From assembly GCA_002786225.1 (NCBI GenBank), contig PEQN01000002.1, positions 62,001 through 126,000 on the forward strand: a DNA stretch of 64,000 nt. The letters are read 5' to 3'. Of this stretch, positions 17,057 to 24,969 are shown one piece after another. Made by a program: the position numbers and the translations under genes. This DNA is from Leptospira sp. (lineage in GTDB: Bacteria > Spirochaetota > Leptospiria > Leptospirales > Leptospiraceae). The notes below the pieces were generated by a model. It did not search any database. It saw nothing but the letters and a program-made list of their open reading frames with translations, and was not told the DNA's origin. Position 1 is the stretch's first letter, and each line of letters starts with the position of its first letter.

Positions 17057-17390
17057 GACCGAATTCGCTCGGTATCCTTCTTTCCGCCACACCCTTAAGG
17101 ATGTGGCTAATAGAGTTCCCTGTTAAATCAATTCAATCTCATAATTTTTTAAATTTTTCGCGGAATATTATGTATCTGCGTCCAGAGTAACCCACTCTTG
17201 TGTTTCAAATAAGATGGAAAAGATTCAATGGAGTTCTAGTATAAAGATAAAATAAAATTTGTTGTTTTGAGGCTTTATTGCTGAGTAGAAAGAGTAAAGG
17301 ATAAGAATTTAGCGAGAAGGCTTATTCCTGCTAAAACTAGCCCATTGAAGGGCTAGAGTGAGCAGGATGAATTTGTTAGCTTATTTTATT
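17057..17390. other. 334-base intergenic region between convergent genes, with three inverted repeats
   Basis: No coding region seen. ACCGA/TCGGT (17058-17073) is followed by a weak pyrimidine run and may terminate the lipA transcript. CCACACCC/GGATGTGG (17087-17106) is a short stem with a TTAA loop. CCTGCT/AGCAGG (17327-17366) encloses CTAGCCC/GGGCTAG, a nested hairpin just beyond the 3' end of the fecR-type gene. None has a convincing T run on the expected strand. Confidence 0.4.
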
Positions 17391-18569
17391 TTAGAATTTA
17401 ACTTTAGTTTGGTAGTCGTAAACTACTTCTTCTACATCATCCAAGTTAATCTTCTTAATGCCTTGCTCTGTATGAACAATCATCATATTATTTTCTTGGT
17501 TGATAATTGCACCAATTTCATATTTACCACTTGTAAGAACGATTTTTTCAATCCTTTCATAGTAAGATACGATATCTTTCTTGTTGTTAAGTTCTTTAGG
17601 TTTTTCAGCTAAAGAAGATTCAAATTTCTTCTTTTGAGCTTCTTGCTTACTAGCTAATTCTTCTTCAATTGCTTTTCTCTTCTTTTCAATTTCAGCAACT
17701 TTTGCAGCATTATCTTCTTTTGAACCTGATTGGTTTAATTCAACTAATTCAGCAGCTGTTTTCTCATCTACCTTAACGATAGTGCTCAACTCTTGCTCTT
17801 CTGATTTAGTTACTTTAGCAGTTTTGACTACAAGTTTTTCAGATTCAACAGACTGGGTTGCTTTCTTTAGATCTAGAGTTTCAATACTACTTTCTAATTT
17901 ATCATTTCTAGAAGTAATACTTGTTTCTTGTCCTTTTTCTAAAACAACTTCAGCAGCAATCACTGAGTTTCTTAATTTTTGGAATTCTGCATTTTCTGCA
18001 ATTTCTTTATCTGATAAATTATCAAGAGCTGGAATTCTAGGAGCCATAGCAACAGCACCTTCTACAACTCTTACTTTTGCTTTATTTGTCTTTGCATCAT
18101 TTTCTACAATAAAAGAAGTTCCACGAACACCCGCAATTGCAGTTGGAGTGATTACAGAAAAATTATCTTCTTTCTTAGCCTTGTTTACATTAGCAAAAAC
18201 TTTACCCGAAACTAAAGATACTTGAGTATCAACAGCACCGTCTGTATTCATAGCTAATTTAGCAAAATCTAAAATTGTTGAAGGAGATACTCTTATGGAT
18301 GAACCATTGGTGAACTGTAAATCAACCTTGCCTTTATCGCCAGTGTTGATAGTGTCTCCGGTCTTAACAGTTGAGCCAAGTTGTGCTTTTTCTTCGGTTC
18401 CATCAAAGTGTGAAATTTTAGATTCTCCAACACTGAATACAACCACAGCACTTAAGCTACTGTCTTTCTTGTCTCCGCTTCCTAACTCAGAATCGGGCTT
18501 CTTGCAAAGACCGAAAGCTAGAGAAAGAATCAAAATGGGGAATAATACTTTCCATGAAAATTGTTTCAT
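17391..18569 (-). CDS. FecR-domain lipoprotein
   Basis: Predicted lipoprotein of 392 residues, leader ending LAFGLC (Cys22). Residues about 40-170 form a FecR-type domain (LGSTVKTGDTINTGDKGKVDLQF, VSGKVFANVNK, TPTAIAGVRGTSFIVEND), as found in FecR-like proteins of Leptospira. The middle is Lys/Glu-rich and helical, probably a coiled coil around 270-330. The C-terminus has a short beta domain (GKYEIGAIINQENNMMIVHTEQGIKKINLDDVEEVVYDY). No sigma factor or TonB receptor gene lies nearby, so it is unlikely to be a classical iron-dicitrate sensor. It stands alone with its own upstream region. Confidence 0.85.
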   Translation of the reverse strand: MKQFSWKVLFPILILSLAFGLCKKPDSELGSGDKKDSSLSAVVVFSVGESKISHFDGTEEKAQLGSTVKTGDTINTGDKGKVDLQFTNGSSIRVSPSTILDFAKLAMNTDGAVDTQVSLVSGKVFANVNKAKKEDNFSVITPTAIAGVRGTSFIVENDAKTNKAKVRVVEGAVAMAPRIPALDNLSDKEIAENAEFQKLRNSVIAAEVVLEKGQETSITSRNDKLESSIETLDLKKATQSVESEKLVVKTAKVTKSEEQELSTIVKVDEKTAAELVELNQSGSKEDNAAKVAEIEKKRKAIEEELASKQEAQKKKFESSLAEKPKELNNKKDIVSYYERIEKIVLTSGKYEIGAIINQENNMMIVHTEQGIKKINLDDVEEVVYDYQTKVKF

Positions 18570-18861
18570 ACCTGCTTACCTACCTTTTCCATCTATGATG
18601 GCTATTCAAAATAACACATAGATTGGAGATTTTTTCAAAAAAAACAAGAAATTATAAAAATATCAAGTTTTGTTCAATTCAAGCAGTTTTTAACTACAAA
18701 TCAAGATAAAAAAATGAAAATCATTCCTTTACGGAGATTTTTTATTCCCAAACCAAAATAGAAATTGTGCATAGGTATAGATTGTAAAAAACGCTAGGCT
18801 CAACACCCAATGGAAAGAATTCCAATGAATCTTAAATTATAGATTGGTCTAATAGAAAAGT

Positions 18862-20184
18862 ATGGCTAAAATAGAAAGCACACAAATTCGTCAAGTTTCC
18901 AATCTCGCTCTATTAGAAGATATGGAAAGGAAATATAAATCCATTCCCATAGAAGCTATCGTAAAGCAGGACATTCTAAGACAAGGAATTCATTTTCTTC
19001 CAGAATCCTTCCTCAACCAAGGAGATTATAAGGCTAAGGATTATTTTATCTTTTCTTTTGACCATACTCCCCTTTCTGAACTAAGCGGAGGTGCCGATAC
19101 CAAGGCTCCCGAAGAAATTCGTATACAAGGTGGACATTTTGACCTAAAGCCTACAGTAATCTCAACTAGAAATAATCCCAATTCCCCTTATCAAATGAGA
19201 TCTGTGAATGGAATTCCAACTCTCTTTTTACAAGATATTTCTATGGGTCTTGCAGCCTACCCACCCAAACCTGCCTGGTACAGACATACTACAAAAAATG
19301 GAAAATTACCAGGAGAGATAGCACCCGTTATCGAATGGGGATATTTAATTTATCTGACTGTATTTCGCAACTGCCAATACTTTGGAAAAGAAGAGGAATG
19401 CGCTTATTGCGATATCAATCATAACTACCGCCAACAAAAAGGAGCAGGTCGTCCCTACACTGGAGTCAAGGATACTGATGATATTCTGGAAGTCTTGTCT
19501 TGGATAGATGCCGAAGACGTAATAGCAAAAGTTTACACCATTACTGGTGGCTCTGTGCTCACAAATCTAAAGAAGAAATCTGAAGTTGATTTTTATTTGC
19601 AATATCCCCAGGCTATAGAAGAAAAATTTCCAAAGCGTTGGATGGGTAAATTAGTTGCCCAAGCATTTGAAAAAGAGGATTGCCAAAAATTTAAAGAGGC
19701 AGGAATTCAAATCTACCATCCCAATTATGAAGTTTGGGATAGAGAACTCTTCAAAAAAATCTGCCCAGGAAAAGAAGCATGGATAGGTTATGATACTTGG
19801 ATTCGAAGGGTAGTTGATTCTGCTGAAGTCTTTGGCCCAGAAAATGTAATACCTAATTTTGTAGGTGGAGTAGAACTCTCGGAACCATGGGGTTTTAAAA
19901 CTGTAGCAGAGGCGATACGTTCAACAAGCGAAGGCTTGGATTTCTTTATGTCTAAAGGGATAGTTCCAAGGTTCACCGCATGGTGCCCAGAACCTTATAC
20001 AACTCTAGGAACCCAAGCAGGTCCACCACTCGAGTATTTCTGTGAACTACTCACATCCTGGAAAAGCATTTTCGAAAAATACAATCTGCCTACTCCTCCT
20101 GGATACGGAGAGCCAGGTCCAGGTAAGGCTGTTTTTAGTGTCTCTGCATTTATGGATGTAATTGGATACAAGGGACGAGCATAG
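18862..20184 (+). CDS. Radical SAM-like protein with unusual cysteine spacing
   Basis: Cytoplasmic protein of 440 residues. The likely cluster motif is C171-x8-C180-x2-C183 in RNCQYFGKEEECAYCDI, instead of the standard CxxxCxxC. The downstream layout fits a radical SAM barrel: YTITGGSVLT (a GGE-like SAM contact position), later IQIYHPNYEVWD, WIGYDTWIRRVVDSAEVFGPENVIPNFVGGVE, and FTAWCPEPYTTLG. About 150 residues precede the motif, longer than in most family members. The reaction is unknown. It is followed by a ketopantoate reductase-like gene on the same strand 44 bases later, without a clear functional link. Confidence 0.75.
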   Translation: MAKIESTQIRQVSNLALLEDMERKYKSIPIEAIVKQDILRQGIHFLPESFLNQGDYKAKDYFIFSFDHTPLSELSGGADTKAPEEIRIQGGHFDLKPTVISTRNNPNSPYQMRSVNGIPTLFLQDISMGLAAYPPKPAWYRHTTKNGKLPGEIAPVIEWGYLIYLTVFRNCQYFGKEEECAYCDINHNYRQQKGAGRPYTGVKDTDDILEVLSWIDAEDVIAKVYTITGGSVLTNLKKKSEVDFYLQYPQAIEEKFPKRWMGKLVAQAFEKEDCQKFKEAGIQIYHPNYEVWDRELFKKICPGKEAWIGYDTWIRRVVDSAEVFGPENVIPNFVGGVELSEPWGFKTVAEAIRSTSEGLDFFMSKGIVPRFTAWCPEPYTTLGTQAGPPLEYFCELLTSWKSIFEKYNLPTPPGYGEPGPGKAVFSVSAFMDVIGYKGRA

Positions 20185-20228
20185 AAATCAATTCAATTCA
20201 CTTGATTTAGTTCGATTTTGCAAGTAGC

Positions 20229-21260
20229 TTGAGTATTCACAAACATAAAATAGCTGTTATAGGATCTGGAGCCGTTGGAGGATTCTATGGCTCTCTTTTA
20301 GCTAAATCTGGCTGCGAAGTAAGCTTTCTTATTCATTCAGATTTTGAAAATATCAGCAAACAAGGACTAAAGATTGAATCCATTTGGGGTGATTTTGGTG
20401 TATTGCCTTATTCAAAGGAAACACTTAACAATGACAAAATCTTTAATCCAAATTCTATAAATTCTTGCCAAGCATACTTCGTAAATGATAGTAAGAATTT
20501 CAATTCAAATATAGATACAATTCTCATTGCACTCAAGTCAACAGAGAATCTCTCGCTTGCTTCTTTGCTCAAACCATTTGAAAGTATTTCCATTCAGAAG
20601 AAGTTACAAATCGTACTCATCCAAAATGGGATAGGTCAGGAACTTCTTATCCACGAATTGCTTCCTTTTGCAAAAGTTTATGCAGGCCTTGCTTTTCTTT
20701 GCTCCGTCAAAAAATCCCCCAATTGTATCCAACACATGGACTATGGAGATCTCACTTTAGCAGAATCTTCCAAAGAAGAAGCAGCATGTGGAGTAGGAGC
20801 AGAAATGCAAACTCTCGGGAAGCTCCTTCAAAAGGCTGGAATTCCAATTACCTTGGAGGATGATTTAGTTCTTGCTAGATGGAAGAAATTGGTTTGGAAT
20901 ATTCCCTTCAATGGACTCTCGGTACTTCTGAATGCAGAAACAGATAGGATGGTCCAGAATCAAGACTCGCTTACTCTTGTTCGGGATCTTATGGCAGAAG
21001 TGCAGCTAGCTGCAAAGGCGGAAGGCAAATTGATTCCAACAAGTTTTCTAGATGATCGTGTTAATAAAACCTTTTCCATGAAGCCCTATCCCACTTCCAT
21101 GAAATTGGATTATGAGAATGGACGAAAAATGGAACTGGACGGAATCTACCGTTCTGTTTTGGAGCGCGCCCAGAGTTCACATACATCTCTGCCTAATATA
21201 AAATTTTTATTTCATGCCTTAGAATATTTGGAGAAAAACAAATCCACTGACAAAAAATAA
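20229..21260 (+). CDS. Ketopantoate reductase family protein (ApbA/PanE-like)
   Basis: Predicted NADPH-dependent 2-dehydropantoate 2-reductase or relative, 343 residues. The N-terminal Rossmann motif KIAVIGSGAVGGFYGSLLAKSG starts at residue 7. The helical C-terminal domain has KLVWNIPFNGLSVLLNAETDRM, containing the catalytic-lysine region, and KPYPTSMKLDYENGRKMELD, matching the family signature. A TTG at 20229 is the only start that keeps the whole nucleotide-binding motif close to the N-terminus. It is somewhat longer than E. coli PanE (303). Many family paralogues are not true pantothenate enzymes, so I leave the symbol out. Confidence 0.85.
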   Translation: MSIHKHKIAVIGSGAVGGFYGSLLAKSGCEVSFLIHSDFENISKQGLKIESIWGDFGVLPYSKETLNNDKIFNPNSINSCQAYFVNDSKNFNSNIDTILIALKSTENLSLASLLKPFESISIQKKLQIVLIQNGIGQELLIHELLPFAKVYAGLAFLCSVKKSPNCIQHMDYGDLTLAESSKEEAACGVGAEMQTLGKLLQKAGIPITLEDDLVLARWKKLVWNIPFNGLSVLLNAETDRMVQNQDSLTLVRDLMAEVQLAAKAEGKLIPTSFLDDRVNKTFSMKPYPTSMKLDYENGRKMELDGIYRSVLERAQSSHTSLPNIKFLFHALEYLEKNKSTDKK

Positions 21261-21333
21261 AATCTACCCGCTTCTCCACAAAAGGATTTTGTTCGGCTTG
21301 CAAAGATTTCTAATTCAGGTTTCCTTTTGGTAT

Positions 21334-21361
21334 TTGACAAATGCCCTTCTCAAAAAATACT
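21334..21361 (+). promoter_or_regulatory. Probable promoter of tRNA-Phe
   Basis: A perfect -35 hexamer TTGACA (21334-21339) is followed after 16 bases by AATACT (21356-21361), which matches four of six bases of the -10 consensus. Transcription would start a few bases before the mature tRNA at 21374. Confidence 0.6.
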
Positions 21362-21373
21362 GACTTTGGAAGC

Positions 21374-21446
<73 letters not shown>

Positions 21447-21492
21447 ATTCCAACCTTTTACTTCCATATCAATTATAAGACTCAACTAAGAA

Positions 21493-22389
21493 TCAATTCT
21501 TTTTATAAGAATTCGACTTCAAGCTTCCTGTCCACTTTGCACGTAATATCGCATTATTATTGTTATTCGAAAGATCATTATCCCAAAAACTAAATCCAAA
21601 TTTTTCCCTATGGAACCATGGGCTCACATGACCTCCCCAAAATCCTTCCGCTTTTAGAGTGTTGCAAAAAGCTCGAGACCATTTGATGGACCAAGGAATA
21701 TTAGACTTGGGACCACTGAAGACACCTTCTGCTCCTGCTTGAGCTTTACAACCAGGATGCCCACTCGGGAGATAAATAGCTTGGTCTTTTAAACTGGGAA
21801 GAAAACTTGCACCACAATGAGCATTATTGGAACCAAGACAGGGACCCGCAGCTGATCCTAATTTACCAGGATATTTTTTATCCCACATATTTGTGAACTT
21901 TCGTTGATCACCCCAAAGAGCTCTTGCAGACATACAATGATCATTATTCACCTGACGATCGTGAGATGAATAACCAACAAGTGCTCGAATGTGGTTGATA
22001 GCGATTCTATGCCACTCGTCTACTTCAGCTTTCGTTGGATTTTTATTATCTGCAAAAGGTTTGTGCTTATAAAAAACTTCCCGAATTCCTCTAACTGTAT
22101 CAACCGTGGGACAGATAGCAGAAGCAAATTGTGACTTAGTCATCTTAGATGGATTGTAGACTTTTCCATCCCACTTAGCAGCTTCCCATGTGCTAGGCTT
22201 AATCCATCCAACACCATCGGGATCATGAGCAGTATTTGTATTGCCTAAAAATGGTTTTGTTTGGAATGTTTCCCATTTCGCTTGCTCAGGCGTATACTGA
22301 ACCTTAGAATTTTGAGCGAACAAATTGTTCAAGCTACCAAGGGAGACGAGATAAGCTAAAATGCAGAGTTTCATAAATTTTCTTTTCAT
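21493..22389 (-). CDS. Secreted protein of unknown function with six mature cysteines
   Basis: A 298-residue protein I cannot assign. The N-terminus is a signal peptide, cleaved probably after LNNLFA. The mature part has exactly six cysteines (in AICPT, DHCMS, GPCLG, AHCGA, PGCKA and AFCNT), suggesting three disulfides in an exported fold. It is rich in Trp, His and Asn, with a stretch of five Asn near the end. Segments such as EWHRIAINHIRALVGYSSHDRQVNNDH look conserved in style but match no family I know. It is transcribed alone, divergent from the TauE/SafE gene. Confidence 0.7.
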   Translation of the reverse strand: MKRKFMKLCILAYLVSLGSLNNLFAQNSKVQYTPEQAKWETFQTKPFLGNTNTAHDPDGVGWIKPSTWEAAKWDGKVYNPSKMTKSQFASAICPTVDTVRGIREVFYKHKPFADNKNPTKAEVDEWHRIAINHIRALVGYSSHDRQVNNDHCMSARALWGDQRKFTNMWDKKYPGKLGSAAGPCLGSNNAHCGASFLPSLKDQAIYLPSGHPGCKAQAGAEGVFSGPKSNIPWSIKWSRAFCNTLKAEGFWGGHVSPWFHREKFGFSFWDNDLSNNNNNAILRAKWTGSLKSNSYKKN

Positions 22390-22543
22390 ATAAATCCTAT
22401 ATTGCTTTGGGTTGAAGAAATTTTATTAATTATTTCTTTCCTAGGTAAGATTACAATATTATACAGTTTGAAAAATTTATCTATGATAAAAAATAAAAAA
22501 ATAATTTCTTAAAATTTACACTTACTTAGGGTTTTCTTAAAGA

Positions 22544-23428
22544 TTGTCTTGCCATAATATTACTCCCTTGCAAGATTTCCATGTGGAATATTTAATCTAT
22601 TACGCAATTTCTGGAATTGCTGTTGGGCTACTCGCTGGCTTATTTGGTGTGGGCGGCGGAATCATCATGGTTCCTATATTGACATTTTCCTTCTATCAAC
22701 TAGGCTTCCCAAGAGATATCATCTACCATACTGCTCTAGGAAGCTCACTTACCTGCATTCTCTTTACTTCCTTTTCTTCTTTGCTTACTCACGCCAAACG
22801 CGGTGCAGTCGATAAGCAAATACTTTTTTATTTAATTCCCACTGTTCTTTTTGGAACTGCAATCGGTGCTGCATTTGCTGGAAGTCTCAAATCAAAAGAA
22901 TTGAAATTTGTTTTTATCTTTTTCATTTTTATATTTTCCTTTAAAATGCTATTGGGTGGTAGAAAAAAGAAAACATCCATACAGGTCGCAAATGAGGAAT
23001 TTGCCGACCAAGCGGAATCTGAAATCAGACCTTTGCCTATCCTTTTTCACAATTTCATCGGTATCCTCATTGGATTCAGTTCTGCCTTAGTAGGCGTTGG
23101 AGGTGGAGTATTCACTTCAACATACATGCTTGCACTACGATATCCCATCCACAAAGCAATCGGAACATCTGCTGCTATAGGATTTCCTATTGCTATAGCG
23201 GGCTGTTTGTCCTATATGTGGATAGGATGGAATCATCCCTCATTGCCAGAATTTAGCCTCGGATTTATCTATTTGCCTGCGGTTGCTGGAATTATTCTTA
23301 CAAGTTTTCCTTTTGCTTACTTGGCTGCAAAATTTGCCCACTCTCTTTCTAAAGAGAGATTACGTTTCATCTTTGCAAGCTTTCTATTTTTTGTTGGAAT
23401 TGTTATGCTAAGTAGCGAATTTTTTTAA
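22544..23428 (+). CDS. TauE/SafE (TSUP) family permease, possible sulfite/organosulfonate exporter
   Basis: Polytopic inner-membrane protein of about 294 residues. Two homologous halves carry the family glycine motif, LLAGLFGVGGGIIMVPIL near the N-terminus and SSALVGVGGGVFTSTYML in the second half, linked by a charged cytoplasmic loop. TSUP proteins export sulfite, sulfonates or similar anions, which would fit the sulfate assimilation genes elsewhere in the window, although they are 11 kb away. The start is uncertain: TTG at 22544 is used here, TTG 22568 and GTG 22583 are in-frame alternatives, and no ATG precedes the first membrane segment. Confidence 0.85.
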   Translation: MSCHNITPLQDFHVEYLIYYAISGIAVGLLAGLFGVGGGIIMVPILTFSFYQLGFPRDIIYHTALGSSLTCILFTSFSSLLTHAKRGAVDKQILFYLIPTVLFGTAIGAAFAGSLKSKELKFVFIFFIFIFSFKMLLGGRKKKTSIQVANEEFADQAESEIRPLPILFHNFIGILIGFSSALVGVGGGVFTSTYMLALRYPIHKAIGTSAAIGFPIAIAGCLSYMWIGWNHPSLPEFSLGFIYLPAVAGIILTSFPFAYLAAKFAHSLSKERLRFIFASFLFFVGIVMLSSEFF

Positions 23429-23481
23429 ATTTTAATAAAAAAATCTTGTACTAAAACCTATACTAATTTCTACTTCATCTT

Positions 23482-24141
23482 GTGGAGAAACATCCTGGAA
23501 ATTCTGTCTTAGTAGGAATCACAGGTGGACTTGGCTCGGGTAAATCTACTGTCTCGAAAATCTTTGAATCCTTGGGTGCGGTTCGAATTGATTCTGATGC
23601 AATAGCTAAAAGGTTTACAGATGCAGATTCCCCTGTTCGAAAAGAACTCCAGGACATCTTTGGATTGGAAAGTTTTCCCGATGGAGAGGTCGCTGACCGT
23701 GCTTCAATCGCAAAACAAGCATTTAACGATATAAAGAAAAAAAATGCTCTAAACAATCTACTCCACCCTCTTGTTCGGGAAAAGTTCTTAGAAGAACTTA
23801 CTCATGTACCAGAAGGTTCTGTTGTTGCTTGGGAAGTGCCACTATTGTTTGAGACCCAAGGGAATATGATCTGTGATTTCACAGTCTGTGTTTATCTACC
23901 TGTAGAGAAGGCATGGCTAAGAGTGGAAGAAAGAGGTGGAATTCCCCGAAAGGATTTTGATGCAAGAGTTGCTGCACAAATGGATATAGAAGAAAAAAAG
24001 ACTCTTTCGGATTACCTGATTTGGAACGATACTAGTAAGGAAGAGTTAGAAAAATCCGTTTATGCGATTTTCCAGGATATAAAGAACAGAATAAAGGTGA
24101 GTCATGAGAGAGAAAATTTTTTACGTAATCAATCTAGATAA
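23482..24141 (+). CDS. coaE: Dephospho-CoA kinase
   Basis: Cytoplasmic P-loop kinase of 219 residues carrying out the last step of coenzyme A synthesis, ATP-dependent phosphorylation of dephospho-CoA. The Walker A motif GGLGSGKST is at 15-23, RIDSDAIAKR follows, and HPLVREKFLEEL and WEVPLLFET are family signatures. It starts with GTG at 23482. Its last 38 bases overlap the start of the SPOR-domain gene in another frame, so the two are probably one operon. Confidence 0.94.
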   Translation: MEKHPGNSVLVGITGGLGSGKSTVSKIFESLGAVRIDSDAIAKRFTDADSPVRKELQDIFGLESFPDGEVADRASIAKQAFNDIKKKNALNNLLHPLVREKFLEELTHVPEGSVVAWEVPLLFETQGNMICDFTVCVYLPVEKAWLRVEERGGIPRKDFDARVAAQMDIEEKKTLSDYLIWNDTSKEELEKSVYAIFQDIKNRIKVSHERENFLRNQSR

Positions 24142-24892
24142 AAATCGAATTGGACTTCTGTCCCTACTATTGCTTGGACTCTTATTTTCTTTTTTCTTCC
24201 TCGGAGTATCTGTAGGCAGAGGAAATACTAAAATTGCTAAAAGCCAAATGGCTAATGAAAATCAAATCTCGGAAGCAAGCGGCGAAGCGAAAGATGCCAC
24301 TGATCCAAATTCAGTTTCTGAATCAAATGATGCTGTTGCTAATCATGCTTTAAATGAATCGAACCTAGTGAATGATTCTTTAAAAACTGACTCTGCCTTA
24401 CCTTCCAATCCAAGTCAAGAAAATGCAGAATCAGCTGAAGAGATAAAGCTTTCGAATAAAGCACCTAATTCACTGCTTACTACAGCTACTAACTCTACAA
24501 TTGTTGATCTGCAATCGAGTAAATTGGAACAAACTGTACCTTCGGAAAATACAAGAAGACAAGAGATACTACATAGCCAAGATTCAAAATCACTTTCTTC
24601 TCTTTCAAAGAAAACACCTAAGAAATCTAACACTCTTATATCTGGTCAAACTGGAATCTATACCGTTCAAGTTGCAGCCTTTACAGATAAATCTGTCGCA
24701 GAAACTTATGCAAAGAAAATCAACTTAGAGAATCCTCGCTTAAAAGTTAAAGCTTATGTCAAGAAACGTGGCAAGAATTTTCTAGTTCGACTAGGTGCAG
24801 ACAATGATAAGGATCAACTTAAAAAACTTATCTCAATCCTAAAGTTGGATTCTTCTATTCGTAAATCAGCAATTATCGTTAAAAATTCTTAA
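24104..24892 (+). CDS. SPOR-domain membrane protein
   Basis: Single-pass membrane protein of 262 residues. A short cytoplasmic N-terminus and a membrane segment (about 16-38, LLSLLLLGLLFSFFFLGVSVG) precede a long Ser/Asn/Glu-rich periplasmic linker. The C-terminal SPOR domain (about 183-258) begins GIYTVQVAAFTDKSVAETYAKKI and includes KAYVKKRGKNFLVRLG. SPOR domains bind glycan strands stripped of stem peptides, usually at division sites. The gene starts within the end of coaE and is followed by a terminator. Confidence 0.88.
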   Translation: MREKIFYVINLDKNRIGLLSLLLLGLLFSFFFLGVSVGRGNTKIAKSQMANENQISEASGEAKDATDPNSVSESNDAVANHALNESNLVNDSLKTDSALPSNPSQENAESAEEIKLSNKAPNSLLTTATNSTIVDLQSSKLEQTVPSENTRRQEILHSQDSKSLSSLSKKTPKKSNTLISGQTGIYTVQVAAFTDKSVAETYAKKINLENPRLKVKAYVKKRGKNFLVRLGADNDKDQLKKLISILKLDSSIRKSAIIVKNS

Positions 24893-24913
24893 TTTTCTAG
24901 CTAAACCTTCCAA

Positions 24914-24952
24914 CCCCAAATTGTTTTGACAATTTTGGGGTATTTTTTTATT
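24914..24952 (+). terminator. Rho-independent terminator after the SPOR gene
   Basis: CCCCAAATTGT and ACAATTTTGGGG pair around a TTTG loop, with one bulged base (24914-24940), and are followed by a T-rich run to 24952. It ends the coaE-SPOR unit and lies 18 bases before the YihY-type gene. Confidence 0.85.
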
Positions 24953-24969
24953 TTTATTCACATCCTTGT

